A DNA stretch of 64,000 nt from Microvelia longipes. Its lineage: Eukaryota; Arthropoda; Insecta; Hemiptera; Veliidae. The stretch covers positions 16,699,007 through 16,763,006 of the forward strand of contig JACMZG010000008.1 of NCBI GenBank assembly GCA_018340805.1, in the 5' to 3' direction. Positions 35,601-47,129 of this stretch are shown in pieces; the stretch's first letter is position 1; each line of letters begins with the position of its first letter. The notes under the pieces are model-generated. The model did not search any database and was not told the DNA's origin. It was given only the letters and a program-made list of their open reading frames with translations. The position numbers and the translations under genes are program-made.

Positions 35601-37210
35601 GTTAATTTAAACAAATGTACGGTCAACATAACGCGTGGCTTTATCTAAGAAAATTTGTATTTTTCCAAGCACAAAAGGTTTGAACACATCGAGCGGTTGT
35701 TTCTTTGTTGTGACTGATGAGTTATTGATGAGCATGACCAACTCTGATGTAATAAATGTTTGTTTAGAACGCTATTCTATACACTGTTACTTCATTTAAC
35801 GTAAGTCAAGTGTCTAGACTGTTTATAGGGTAAATAAGAGTGAAATCTCATTCAATAGTATTATAGCAGTTTATAGAATAATAGATTTAGTTACACTGTT
35901 AATATACAGTCTCCAGTCACTTCACACTTTTGTTGTTCTATTTAAATTTTTATTTTATACTTTAATATTGTCATTTACACCTGAAATTGTATGTAATAGA
36001 ATAATGTTTAAAAAGTGAAGTATATGCGCACTTCTTCTTTGGACCAAATTATTTGAGTTTCAATAAAAGTATAAACCAATAAGTAGAAAAGTATCCTGTA
36101 GTTTTTCCTTTTAGAATCTTCCAAAAAGTTAACTTTGAAACTCTAATTATTTCCACTTTTCATGAAATGATATGTCCTCATGATAGTTAAGAGAGCAAGC
36201 TGATCGGTTCAATACGTATTGCACTTAAAGTTTTTGGATATAGTTAGCGATTTTTTATTTAAATATTATTTTGCTATGACCCTTTGCATTTATTTTGTAC
36301 ATTATCATGTACACTATCATGACTGCATAGTTAATTAATACACCAAAGCAAGAGAGGACACTCAGCGCAATCTGTAAAAGAAAGTGTTATAGGATAGATG
36401 AGTCTAAATTATACAGATTTAAAATAGAATCAAGACTCAATAGCTAGAGCTAGGGGCTGTAATAAAATTATAAAACAGTATCTATGCGCCACTTCATCTC
36501 TATGAATGGAGCTTGATGCTTACAGTTTACGGTTTTATACATGCAAATGGTTTATATAAGCATAATGGTTACATATTCTTTGGTTATAACTAGCTTCAAG
36601 ATATTTTTAATAATGTTTTAACTCCAATATTAATGAGATAGGATTTGCCGGCTTTTGCAAAAACATCTGTACCTTAGAATCTCCTCGGAATCACTCGACT
36701 TATCATATTGAAAGACATATATTTATTTTTTTCATTCAAGGTAATATGTACCTACTTACGTCAAAAGTTAGCTCATGCAAACTTATTTTTATTATACATA
36801 TATACAAATTATAAAATACGAATGTATTTTTTAATTTAATTTAATAAGTACAACATAATTTTTAAATCTATATTTGTAATAAGAGGTTTTACTAGCCTAT
36901 GAAGGAACTTTTTTGATCGAACAGATAATGAGTTTGTTCTTTAGCTAACTTCACTTGCTTTTTGGTACTTTACAATAAAAAAGAAACTTGCATTTTACAT
37001 TGAAATTTGAGAAATGAAATGAGTAATTAAAGTAATACTAAACCCGTCATTATCCCCCCCCCTACATAAAAAGCCATTGATATGCCACAGTAATGATGTA
37101 ATATGTAATGTACATCTCCCTGAAAATAAAACATAAGATTTTATTGGCATCAACTCAAGAGATTGTGGAGCTTTATTTTACTGGCTTATATTTTGTTATG
37201 TAACGAATTT
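29691..37210. other. Long AT-rich stretch, no supported gene or element
   Basis: I see only weak structure: a small GC-richer patch at 31690-31800, short palindromes such as ACAAGTATCTGAAGATACTT (31143-31164), and scattered open frames (32828-33067, 34573-34788, 35087-35302) with no recognisable motif or splice context. The first coding exon of gene 3 may be here but cannot be identified by eye. Confidence 0.4.
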
Positions 37211-37362
37211 TGTGTTATTTATCAGAAGTAACAGTGCTATAATAACTTACAATAGTATTTTGTGTTATTTATCAAAAGTAACAGTGCTATAATTACTTAC
37301 AATAGCATTTTGTGTTATTTATCAGAAGTAACAGTGCTATATAATTACTAACAATAGCATTT
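37211..37362. repeat. 50-bp tandem repeat, three copies
   Basis: Units start at 37211, 37261 and 37311, each with TGTGTTATTTATCAGAAGTA, ACAGTGCTAT and TTACAATAG. The array ends 54 bp before the gene 3 signal-peptide exon, so it lies in the intron just upstream of the acceptor region. Confidence 0.93.
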
Positions 37363-37416
37363 ACTATTTTTATTTCTGTTAAGTTTCCCTAAAAACATTC
37401 TATTGTGTTTGTTTAG

Positions 37417-37502
37417 GTAGTAAAAGCAGTAGTGATGGGATGCATCATCGCAGCCTGTAATGGAGCTGATCAAAAGAAAAGGAGTTTAGAAACCCACTCT
37501 AG
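37417..37502 (+). CDS. Gene 3, signal-peptide exon
   Basis: The exon has acceptor TGTTTGTTTAG (ending 37416), 28 codons plus two bases, and donor GTACCA at 37503. It opens in phase 0 with VVKAVVMGCIIAACNG, a signal-peptide core and cleavage region, followed by ADQKKRSLETHS with a KKR basic site. The last two bases (AG) join the first base of the 43169 exon (T) to give Ser, keeping the frame. Placement of intron phases (0 before, 2 after) is identical to gene 2. The start-codon exon is missing. Confidence 0.78.
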
Positions 37503-38690
37503 GTACCAACTCAAATGTAAATCAATAATATTTACATCTAATCCTAAATTATTTTATTTTGCTTGTATTGTATAAACAAATGGGAATTTTTCTCATATTT
37601 ACACGATTTAGGTTTATAAATATACAAAAAAATTCTGTTGAGGGGATCTGGGGGTAGTTTTTATTTGCTTTGCAATTCGTGCTTTCTTACTCAAGTTTTC
37701 GCTTACGTCCTATAATCTGAGCAGTTGCATTACAACTTGATTCATAAGTTTTTCAAAATTTTCCAAAGGAAATGTGCTAAAGAATTTTTAAATTAGCAAA
37801 AAACTGAGCATTCTTTAATAAGCAATGATTACCATAGTTTTGTCTATGGAAAAGTTTGTAACAAGTAAAAATGCTAAACCCGCAAAAACCGAAAACTTGA
37901 GCAAGAAAATCAAGAATTGCAAGGGAAGTTCGACCAACTTGCGGACCTCCAAACCAAAAATTTTATTAAATAAGAAAGAGTCTAAGTAAGAAATACACAA
38001 AATACAAATCAATCAAATAAATAAAACCTGAAAGCAAATACTAGAAGTTGCCAGGTTTCACCGAAGATATTTAAATTTTCATTTAACCATTGATTTCGTA
38101 TATTTAGTAATTTATGACATAGTTATTATTAATTTTCAAAGACAGTCATCAATAAATTAACTTTTGTATCTAAAATTATGATGAATGAATTAGAATTTTT
38201 GTTTGGGTCAAACAAATATACTTAGGTCAGTATATTTTAGTAAATAAAGGAAAATGAAACTATTCAAAAGATAATAAAGTTAAAATTTCCATGAGGATAT
38301 TATGTTGCTATAAGTATCTTAGTCACAGAAATAGCTGGGATCCTAACGATGAAATTTACTAGTTTATATAAGTAGCATACTGCAACGATATAAGCGATTT
38401 CCAAATTGGCATTTGATTATATTATGTCAATTAATGAAACAAAACTAATCCTATAATAATAAACTTTATTTTCTTATATAAGTTTACCATACACATAATT
38501 AATCAAGTAAAATATTTCAGCCCCACTAAACAACTTATTAAAGATTTGATGAGATATTGTGGATTAATATAATGACGTCACAAATATGTCATAAACAATA
38601 GGGTTCGAGACATTAATAAGGTAGATTTTTGTACTAAGTTTAATTCTGAACAAAAATCTTGTTCAAAATTTTAGTAAATAATGCAGTATA
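37503..38690. other. Gene 3 intron, first part
   Basis: AT-rich intronic DNA with no recognised element before the hAT-like piece at 38691. Confidence 0.4.
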
Positions 38691-39122
38691 CAGGGGCGGA
38701 CTGGCCATTGAGGGGGAAGGCGGCAGCCCTCCTTGGGCCACACAGCCAAAAATAAACTTTCAAATATTATAATCAAATGGTTATAATATTTGATGTAATC
38801 ATACCAAGTGTATAGGTAGGGCCTAAAAAGCTCCTTGAGACAAATATTTTTAAAATACTTAAAAATATTCTCGACTTGTTACCTTAATTTAGGTCCTTTA
38901 AGGCCCTTATTCTATATACTTGGGCTTTTAAATGTCTCGAACGAAAGACTAAGGCCTCAAGGGGCCCTTAATATACTTGATCAGGGCCCTAGAGCAGTAC
39001 GAAAGGGCCCTAATGATTAAAAATAAAATAGTTTAGTTCAAAATTTTATTCAAATGAATAAATTTAAGTTTATTTTATTGTTACTTATTTATTTTATTTG
39101 TAATAAGTACACCCCCTGAGAA
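38691..39122. mobile_element. Degenerate hAT-like element
   Basis: It starts with CAGGGGCGGACTGGCCATTG, a familiar hAT-type 5' end, and contains several GGGCCC and GGCCCTT blocks. Near the other end CACCCCCTG (39110-39118) could be the decayed partner. An 8-bp direct repeat GCAGTATA lies immediately before the start (38683-38690) and at 39123-39130, four bases past the CTG. The pair resembles a hAT target duplication with a small offset. There is no transposase. It lies within the large gene 3 intron. Confidence 0.6.
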
Positions 39123-39130
39123 GCAGTATA

Positions 39131-40961
39131 GGAACCCCCCCCCCCCATGGGCCCCTTGAGATTTAGGTTTGAGCCTTTTTAGGCCCAACCTTTTTTTTTC
39201 AGATATTTACACTTCAGATATCAAAAGGACACTTACCAGAGAAGGATTACCTAGAATAGGGTATCGTAGGAATACGAGTATCGTAGTAGTTTCCAAATAC
39301 ATGTACGTCAAATAGACATAAATGAAATTTCTAGGGTCAAGAGTGGACCAATTTTAATAGTATTAATAATTGAGTATAATAAAACATAAATATTTGGTAG
39401 ATTTCTAAGAAATTATTCATCAAATCCCTTAATAATCTTAAATAAAAATCTTTTAGTTTAATGTCTTCTGGTAGAGACCGCATTGATAAGGAAGTTGACG
39501 CTTTGTTTTTATGTTTAACGAACCGCCAGTTATCAATACCGGTGTGCAATATTTGGAAAATTTTGTATTTACCAAATGTGCAAGCTCTAATTGCAATCAG
39601 CATTTACAAAGATTATGTGCAGCTTGTCTTTGATGATTAGTCATAATCCTCAGTGCATAGTTATTACTTGAGAGTCCGAACAGGCAAAACTATTATCGAG
39701 AAGTTTTCCTTCCTAACTAACCTTCTCTTCGGTTAAAATTGATTTATTAATAACCATTTCCAAAACTTGCAAAATTAACTTCGTTTTTCTATAGATAAGT
39801 TGTTGATTAATCTATAATCACTGGCTTTGGTAATATTGTCTAACTCAGTAGTTAGACCTCAAGAATCGAAAGACGCAACTCACTGGCTTAATTAAAAGGA
39901 AGTCCTGCCCGCTTAAAGAAAAAAAAAAACAATTAAATCTAATTTTTGGAGAGACAAAATTTTTTTGGAATTATTATCCATTTCGCAGACTTATTCCCTA
40001 TGTTATCACTGAAGATATAAAGACATTCTATTTTTGTTTATGAAACTAGAATCCACGATCATGAAACGTCATTATATAAGATTATTAAATAATAGTTTTA
40101 AACAATGCTTAGAGACAAAATAAAAAGAAGACTGAATAAATGCAGCTGATACTTTTTTTAACTGCTGAAAACACGTTGAAAAAACAATGATGTTATTTTT
40201 TCATAACTCACTGCCATTAGTTTCACGACTTCGAATGCAGTTATCATTTCCTTGTAGTTTTTCTTTAAAATATTTAGTAAGATTATCGAGAGAAATATTC
40301 TTTTCTGTTATGTAAGGGGGAGAGCGAATATAAATCAACTAGATCCGCTAGGTTGTTAGTAATACTAAATAGTTTATGTTCCGCCTACAAATGTTCCTCC
40401 TTTTCATCCGCATATCATTTAATTAAACAGTTGTGTGAAGTACGGTAGATAATTATATGAAGTAGAAATAATCTTATTAGTGCCTTTAATATGCATGTCT
40501 TTGTTACTACTATTTTATCATACTGTGACAGACAGATTGACCTCTATTAAATTATTTCTTGAATTGTTCCTACTAAGTAATTTTAGTGAAGTTTTTCGAT
40601 AATATATTTCTAAATATTGCTTTTCTTATTTTAATTTAATATAATATAATATAAATAATATTTTTCTTTGTCTTGCTACTGTATGTTAGTGAAAATTAGA
40701 AACCAACAATTCACCTGAATTGTCCGAATAAGATGTTTTTTAAAGATTCCTAAGTGGTTATTATGATGGCACCTGGTCTGTCTGTATGTGGAATACGGTA
40801 TTTGTGTGTGTGTGTCTGTGAACATCATTTCCTCCGTGTAATGAGTGTGGTATCTCGGTGTAACTAAGATTCAATTTTCGGTCAAGTTTTGTCGTCCGAG
40901 AGATATAATTTTATAACTACATTACTCCCATTAACTACTTAGCAAAGATTCAATATTGATA
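39131..40961. other. Gene 3 intron, AT-rich
   Basis: A C-run and GGGCCC/GGCCCAA sequence just after 39131 continue the GC-rich flavour of the preceding element. After that nothing is recognised. Confidence 0.4.
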
Positions 40962-41213
40962 CTCGAAAATCGGGTTCAGGGTACCGTAGGATCATTCGAC
41001 ATTAATTTTCATGAATTTTCGCCATGTTAAACCCACAGTCTATAATTTCTTGTAGTTCTCTTAGCACTGAACTTCATAGACTCACATACAATATCCGAAA
41101 ATCGAGTTCAGGGTACCGTAGGATCATTCGACATTAATTTTCATGAATTTTTCGTCAAGTTTAAACACACGTCTATAATTTCTTGTAGTTCTCTTAGCAC
41201 TGAACTTCATAGA
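40962..41213 (+). repeat. Tandem duplication of a 125-130-bp unit
   Basis: Two adjacent copies (about 40962-41090 and 41093-41213) share GTTCAGGGTACCGTAGGATC, ATTCGACATTAATTTTCATG and AGTTCTCTTAGCACTGAACT. The unit resembles the start of family D, whose next copy begins at 41348. Confidence 0.88.
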
Positions 41214-41347
41214 GTATCGTGAAAAGGAATAATTGTTATAAACAACAAGATACGTCGCAACATACGTCGGAGTCGTAACATACATTCAACCACATTACAG
41301 TAATAATTTTTTAGACTTTTAGTTACTTAAAAACGAGAACATTAAAT

Positions 41348-42205
41348 AAAAAATCGGGTACGTGATACGGAACTATTCCTCATTACATCGGATTCGCTAC
41401 GCTCATTCTCTAACATTTCTTTGGACTCGCTTCGCTCATCCTCAGAAATACAGTTCGCAACATTCCTACTGCAATTATATTTATACTGCAACATGCCTTT
41501 GAACTTGCTTCGCTCGTCTTAGATAGTAAATGCATCCGTATCATTATCACCGGTCACCCATACAGCACACCCCACGCTCAATGCTGCTTAATTTTAGGTA
41601 ATAATATAAGTTTGTACCAAATTTCATCCCAATTGGATCATTTCCAAGTTTTTGACAATTTTTTAAAAAAAACGTACACAGTCATTCAAAACTTGAACTA
41701 ATGCTGGTAATAAGATGAAACTTGCCATATGTTAGACTTATACATAGTCACATGTGCGCCAAAGCTCAATCCGACCGCATCATTTTTCGCGTTTTATGAT
41801 TTTTCGTAATTTTTGCTGAGTCATTATTGCGGGTTAATGACGTCATGAAAAAATTATTTTCCGATTATTTTCCCATATTATATTTTTCCATTTTTAATTA
41901 TTTTCCATTTATTTTTTCCGATTTCCGAATTATTTTTCCATATTTATATATTTTCCATATTTTCCGAATTATTTTTCTCATAGCACAAATACAGCGGTAG
42001 AATAATTTTTGTACAAAATTTTACCTCTATAGCATAAATACACTGGGCGCTACGATGATAAACACACACATGCACACATACCCACACATCCGTACATACA
42101 GACAGACAAATTTACAAAAACCACTCAGGAGGCCTTTAACCGATTAAAACGCCTGAAACCGATAATTGGTTTTCATCCCGGTTTAGATTTTTCGCAATCA
42201 CAATA
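41348..42205 (+). repeat. Interspersed family D, longest copy
   Basis: It runs from about AAATCGGGTACGTGATACGG to about GGTTTAGATTTTTCGCAATC. It includes ATTCGCTACGCTCATTCTC, an insertion-like ATTTTTCCATAT-rich tract at 41860-41980, a TGACGTCAT motif (41838-41846) and the CAGGAGGCC 3' block. It lies in the gene 3 intron. Confidence 0.75.
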
Positions 42206-42846
42206 CTTTGGATCCTATATACCTTTGGTATTAATGAGGAAAAGTAAAAATGTGAGTATTATATTGTTTCAGAGAATAAAAAATAAAGTAAAGAGTGAAG
42301 ATTTTAAATAATAAATCACAAGTTAGACACCGGAAGTTACCACAGCTTGAAGCCAAAATTCTTTAATTTGTCTTTAATCTTTACTCAATTATCATTTTCA
42401 CTTGACCGGCTGGTATATTAAGAACATATCTTAACCAGTAGCCGAATCTTAAGTGGATCAAACGATTGTATTTTCACTAATTACATCACAGATAAAGTAA
42501 AAGAAGAAATAATTATTTAGATAACGTTGATAAATATTGTATATCTTAATATAATTAAGAACTTTTATTATTTCTTGATCAGATATTAAGTGAAAGTCTA
42601 CCTTAAAATTTATTTAATTAGAAATAATCCAGAAAAACAATACCATAATATGTTGGAATATATGAGGATCTCGAGGGTGAATAATTTTTGAGGGGGTTTC
42701 CAATAATGTACACTTAGTAGGTTTTAAATTCAATGCTGTGCGTTTTGTAACACAGTCTTGTACGATTTTGATAAAATTAGGTGACAGGATTGTTTGCGTC
42801 TCTCTTTAAGGCGGCTTGCTGGATTGTTATCACCGGTAGTCTAGAG

Positions 42847-42862
42847 CAGGGGTCCCCAAACT
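42847..42862. mobile_element. hAT terminal-repeat-like end (partial element)
   Basis: CAGGGGTCCCCAAACT is the common 5' terminus of a large hAT group. No matching GGGGACCCCTG end is visible downstream. Weak GACCGGATTCGG sequence near 43027-43038 may be a relic of the interior. It is therefore a fragment or solo end. Confidence 0.5.
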
Positions 42863-43168
42863 GAGTTTGGAGGATACCCTCTTACTTGTTACCCCGTAAC
42901 AAAGGTACACAATAAAATATCTTCATCACAAAAATACAGTAGAGTTAGATATAGATACTGAAAAACACTATAAAATGACCATGGCTTCAAGCTCATAAGA
43001 ATAGCCTTTTGCTATTTTTTCCTAAAGACCGGATTCGGATAGTAACTGATGTAAATAGTATCTATTGGCCCAATAAAGCTGTAGGTTTATAAAAAAAAAT
43101 AAAATAATTATATGATTAATTCACTGCCGCTAGCAAGGTTAAGTAAAGCTTTTTGATGTTGCTTTCAG

Positions 43169-43697
43169 TTACCAAACAAGTGACGTTGTTGGACATGTAG
43201 AAGGAAGTTACGGCGGAGGATCCAGCTATCCATCGAGTAGTTATAGTGATGCTGGTTACGGTGGAGGTAGTTACAGCAGCGGTAGTTACAGTAGTGGATA
43301 TGGGGGCGGACACATTGGTGGAGGAGGAGGAGGCTACACTGGTGGAGGAGGAGGCTACACTGGTGGAGGAGGAAGCTACACTAGTGGAGGAGGAAGCTAC
43401 ACTAGTGGAGGAGGAGGCCACGGGGGTAGTTATAACGATCATGGAGCAAGCTACAACAATGGCAACTTTGGAGGAGGTTACGGGCATAATAACTACGGCT
43501 ACGCTTCAGATTCATTTAGCTCTAACCACTTAGGAAATGCTGGCTACGGTAGTAGTGACTACGGATCATCTGGAGGATATGGCAGTGATTATGGCTCATC
43601 GGGTACATATGATAATGGAGGTCATTCGTATGGCGGACATGTTGGTGTTGGAAGCGGAATTTTCGGACATGGTTTGACTGGACTACAACATATTGAA
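43169..43697 (+). CDS. Gene 3, Gly/Tyr-rich exon
   Basis: The exon has acceptor TTGCTTTCAG (ending 43168), one base completing Ser, 176 codons, and donor GTAAGT at 43698 (phase 0, after QHIE). The product is Gly/Tyr/Ser-rich, with GGGGGYT-type tandem units in the middle (43317-43421) and GYGSSDYGSS and SDYGSSGTYDNGGHS segments after. Gly-Tyr-rich elastic or tanning-competent segments are common in insect cuticle and resilin-like proteins; that role is inferred. The exon has no counterpart in gene 1, while gene 2 has a shorter Tyr/Gly/Ser spacer. Confidence 0.88.
43317..43421 (+). repeat. Coding minisatellite, five 18-24-bp units
   Basis: Units GGTGGAGGAGGAGGCTACAC plus T start at 43317 (24 nt), 43341, 43362, 43383 and 43404 (18 nt, ending in His). 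All changes keep the reading frame. Open frames in the other five readings of this region arise from this purine-rich repeat. Confidence 0.95.
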
Positions 43698-44281
43698 GTA
43701 AGTAAAGAGATATGGTTTGAAACTCTCAGTGATAAAATAAGTATTTCTTGGAAATCTAACTTTTAACAAATGCCAGGAATAAATAGTGTCACACCTTTTT
43801 CATTTTTCCTTTCATTTGTCCATTATCCGCCTCTGCATTGCCATTTAAAGGACTTTACCTCGACTGGTAATGAGAGTATCATTAATGTATGAAAACTTGT
43901 GGGATAGAGTGTAAAAGCATATTGACTTCAAGTAAATCTCATAATGCTACACCCTTCTTAAGAAATGTTTATAATGGAAACTGTAATGACTGATGGAAGC
44001 TGTAATAAAAGTTCTGTTATAGATTAATTCAGTATTAGTCTTTATGTTTTACGCTCGATTAAAAATACAAATTGGTGTACAGCGAATAATGTTTACTATG
44101 TAACAATTAGATAACCTTCTGTGCCTACGGAGAGGTTTGTCTTTAAGTTTTGTAATATTCTTCAATATTATAATTTACAAAGAGGGATGAGTTTTATTTT
44201 TAATAATTAACAATACTATACAAGTGCTTTATGTAGATGTTTTATTATCCTAGAATTAGTTATTACTTTTATGTTTTTTAG

Positions 44282-44590
44282 GTTGAAAGGCATGTAGAAG
44301 TACCGATTTACAGAAAAGTCGCTATTCCAGTTCCACAACCCGTACCAGTGGCAGTACCTCACCCAGTACCTATCAAAGTGCCGCATCCTATTGCTATTAA
44401 AATACCAGTTCCAGTACCCATTGAAAAAACCATTACAGTGCCTGTGGAGAGACCAGTACCATTCCAAGTCGAGAAGCCTTACCCAGTAGAGATTATTAAG
44501 AAGATACCATACCCCGTACCAAAACCTTACCCAGTTCCTGTACCAGTATATAGGGTCAAGCACATCTATCCTAACTCACATCATCATTGA
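44282..44590 (+). CDS. Gene 3, terminal Pro/Val exon
   Basis: The exon has acceptor ATGTTTTTTAG (ending 44281), phase 0, 102 codons and TGA. It starts VERHVEVPIYRKVAIPVP and is Pro-Val repeat throughout: KIPVPVPIEKTITVPVERPV, KPYPVEIIKKIPYPVPKP and YPVPVPVYRVKHIY, ending in His-His-His. The EKTITVP[IV]ERPV and YPVPVPVYR blocks match gene 2 almost residue for residue. Since the preceding exon ends on a complete codon, the Gly/Tyr and Pro/Val domains are separable exon modules. Known parts of the gene 3 protein total about 307 residues. A candidate AATAAA lies at 45749-45754, beyond a SINE insertion. Confidence 0.9.
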   Translation, partial: VERHVEVPIYRKVAIPVPQPVPVAVPHPVPIKVPHPIAIKIPVPVPIEKTITVPVERPVPFQVEKPYPVEIIKKIPYPVPKPYPVPVPVYRVKHIYPNSHHH

Positions 44591-44756
44591 TACTACTTCC
44601 AAATAATAAGGTAAATACTAACTATTGTGAAATTAATAAGGCAGATGAGGTATGTAATCACCAATATATTGTATTAATTTTCTTCTCGGTGTCTCTGAAA
44701 GATATATCTAATGTTTTTACCTAATAATTATAATCATGTATACAAATGTTACACAA

Positions 44757-45319
44757 GTAGTAATATGGGGGGAGTTGTAGTAACTGCCAGGCAAGTAGGC
44801 CACGTTTTGGGCCCTTTTTGTCAGCTCTCTTAGATAGTATTCTACTCCTTTTAATTTCAAGTATAGTTATATTTCATCTAATCTAGACTGAAGCGCCGTA
44901 AATTTCTATGGTTACTCTCATGCTTTTTCAAACAATCATCACAGACTCATATAGTCTAGTGAAACTAGGAACAACACGTGCCCTCACTGTTAAACTAAAC
45001 CTCCATACACTTTAAACTACAAGGCAGACACACTATAGTATTATAATGAATCTACTATGAGGGTCCTAAATTTTGCCTATGTATCCTGTTTCATTTAGGG
45101 TAAGGAATCTTTAACGAGTACCTGACAACGCACAGGCTCGAGACCACTGGCTTTACGTCCCTTCTGAAGGACGTGGTACGCAGAATATTCATCCCTGTCA
45201 TAAAAATCCCAGAACCCTGTGCTGGGATTGAACTCGTGACTTTAAACTCGGAAGTTTAATTTACCATTCACTCCGTGTATTGACCACGTACCTTAATCAC
45301 TACACCAAGAGTGACTCCT
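44757..45319 (-). mobile_element. tRNA-derived SINE, copy 2 (about 563 bp)
   Basis: It matches the 19127-19710 SINE along its length in the same orientation. The minus-strand head at the right end has the A-box region (GGTGTAGTGATTAAGG) and B-box (GAGTTCAATCCCAG). Flanking direct repeats AATGTTACACAA (44745-44756) and AATGTTATACAA (45320-45331) differ at one base. The insertion lies 154 bp after the gene 3 stop codon, so it may fall within the 3' UTR. Confidence 0.88.
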
Positions 45320-45331
45320 AATGTTATACAA

Positions 45332-47129
45332 ACATTCCATTACGATATCAGGATTTTAAGATGGCATTTCTAGAGATTCTTACCGTATCGTAAGTAGCAT
45401 GCTAAACGAAGGTTGTGCTCCCTTAATTATTGGTGTAAGCTTGTCTTTTAATCATTAGGCTAACGAGATTCAACTACTATGTGACCCCAAGACGTTTGAT
45501 CGGCTAGCCATCCTGGGCTTCAATTCTATTTTATATTTAGCCCTGTATAGAAGTACCTATACCTATCAATTACTGCCTAATACACCCGATGAGACAGTCT
45601 ACTGTCTTATACTAGTCCCATAGAGTTATGAGAGGAACTCGCGGCTACGTCCACGCTTACTCCTCCCTCGGTAAAGGAGTACAGGATGTATAGAGAACGC
45701 AGTTTCTCAACATGCGTTAACAAAGCTATTTAAATACACCACTGTATGAATAAAGTCGCTATTGTAAAAATTAACAAATAAAGTATCGATATAAAAATGT
45801 TAAGTTTTTTTAGTATATCAATTTACAATTATCTAACAAAAATATCATAAGTTAATGGATTATTTGTTTTTAGTGCCATTATGAAGTCTGGAGAGTTATG
45901 CTTGAGCTAATGTGAAGCAGTTGTATTACCAGCAACGAAACCAAAGACGATGCTAAATTAATGAAGTTAAATACGATTGATCGTTTTGTACATAAAGTAT
46001 GTTGTAAGATTTTCTTTGTAATTTTAATAAATTTATTTTTTTATTTTATATGGTTTTGATTTTTTCATATTTACAATTTGCATGCAAGCTATGTATTAGA
46101 TGGTTAGACAAAGGTAGGTTGACGAAAATATTTTAGCAATAATAATGCCTCTAATTAAATCTTGAGTGTAAAGAAAACATTAATGATAACAAATAAAAAC
46201 ATTAAAAACAACAAATAATTTATTATTTGTGAACGATGTAAACGAACACCCGGTTCATCTAACGACAGCGAGTTCCGAACTCAACAATCTCGAATAGATA
46301 TTGTTTTTAATTATAACAATATTGTTTGCAATTACTGCAATTGCAGTAATTGCTTTAATAACGATGATATTTTGAATAAATCAATTAATACGATTTCGAT
46401 GCTTGAAATCCGAGCTAATGTGCTTGAAAAAAAATTGCTCGGAGTATAGTTCAAAAGAAGCAGGACGTAACATAATGGAGGAAATTATATCGGAAAGGAC
46501 TGTCAGAAGACTGTCACGGTACAAATAGTGTTTCTAGTAAAATTGATGAGGTAAGTAATAATAATAACACCAAACCATAAAGCACTATAGTAATAAACAT
46601 TGTACTGATCAAGTATTGTCATTATGCTCTAAAATCAGCCATGATTATGCTTCTTTAAATATTCGTTCTTATAAAATTCGTAAAAAACATAAGCTAAGGG
46701 TCATTGTCAACATTTCATCCTAGCGGGGTTTCCAACAAAAATCCAAATGATTTTAAATCATTGTTATTAAAACCTAGATTATTAAGACCTCTAAGTGTAG
46801 ATAGGATATTTAAGTCTTAGGAAATTGTTCACAATGTCTTTTCTTTGAGAAAACTAAAATTTGAGGGTTAAATAGTCAATAAAACCGTTCTCAAGCCTAT
46901 TGAGATTGCTGCTTATACTATTGTGTTTTATACTTGGAAAACGGTAGAGTGAGTTCAGGCTCTGTCTTTGCCTTTTTGCGAAAAATTAAAAGTAACCTGA
47001 ACACCTTCAACTATAATACATTATAATAATGCCCGTTTAGAGCCTTGCGGCTCATCATGACATCGTTACATCAAAAGTGTATTCATAAGTTGGCAACAAT
47101 TTTTGAAGAACAATAATCTCTTATTAAAC
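45332..47129. other. Gene 3 downstream spacer
   Basis: A GC-richer block at 45470-45720 is unrecognised. It is followed by AT-rich DNA, a perfect 26-bp palindrome (46328-46353), and a short frame at 46473-46529 that I cannot support as a gene. Confidence 0.4.
46328..46353. repeat. Perfect 26-bp palindrome
   Basis: GCAATTACTGCAA is followed directly by its reverse complement TTGCAGTAATTGC. The function is unknown; it could extrude as a cruciform or bind a dimeric factor. Confidence 0.75.

Noticed and set aside
42847..43090. Complete hAT element beginning CAGGGGTCCCCAAACT
   Set aside because: No matching 3' terminus or second copy of the flanking GTCTAGAG was found, so only a terminal fragment is reported.
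43116..43533. Ser/Thr/Val-rich and Val/Glu-rich open frames on both strands
   Set aside because: These are other-frame readings of the GGAGGAGGA-type coding repeat in gene 3. They cross its acceptor and have no start context.
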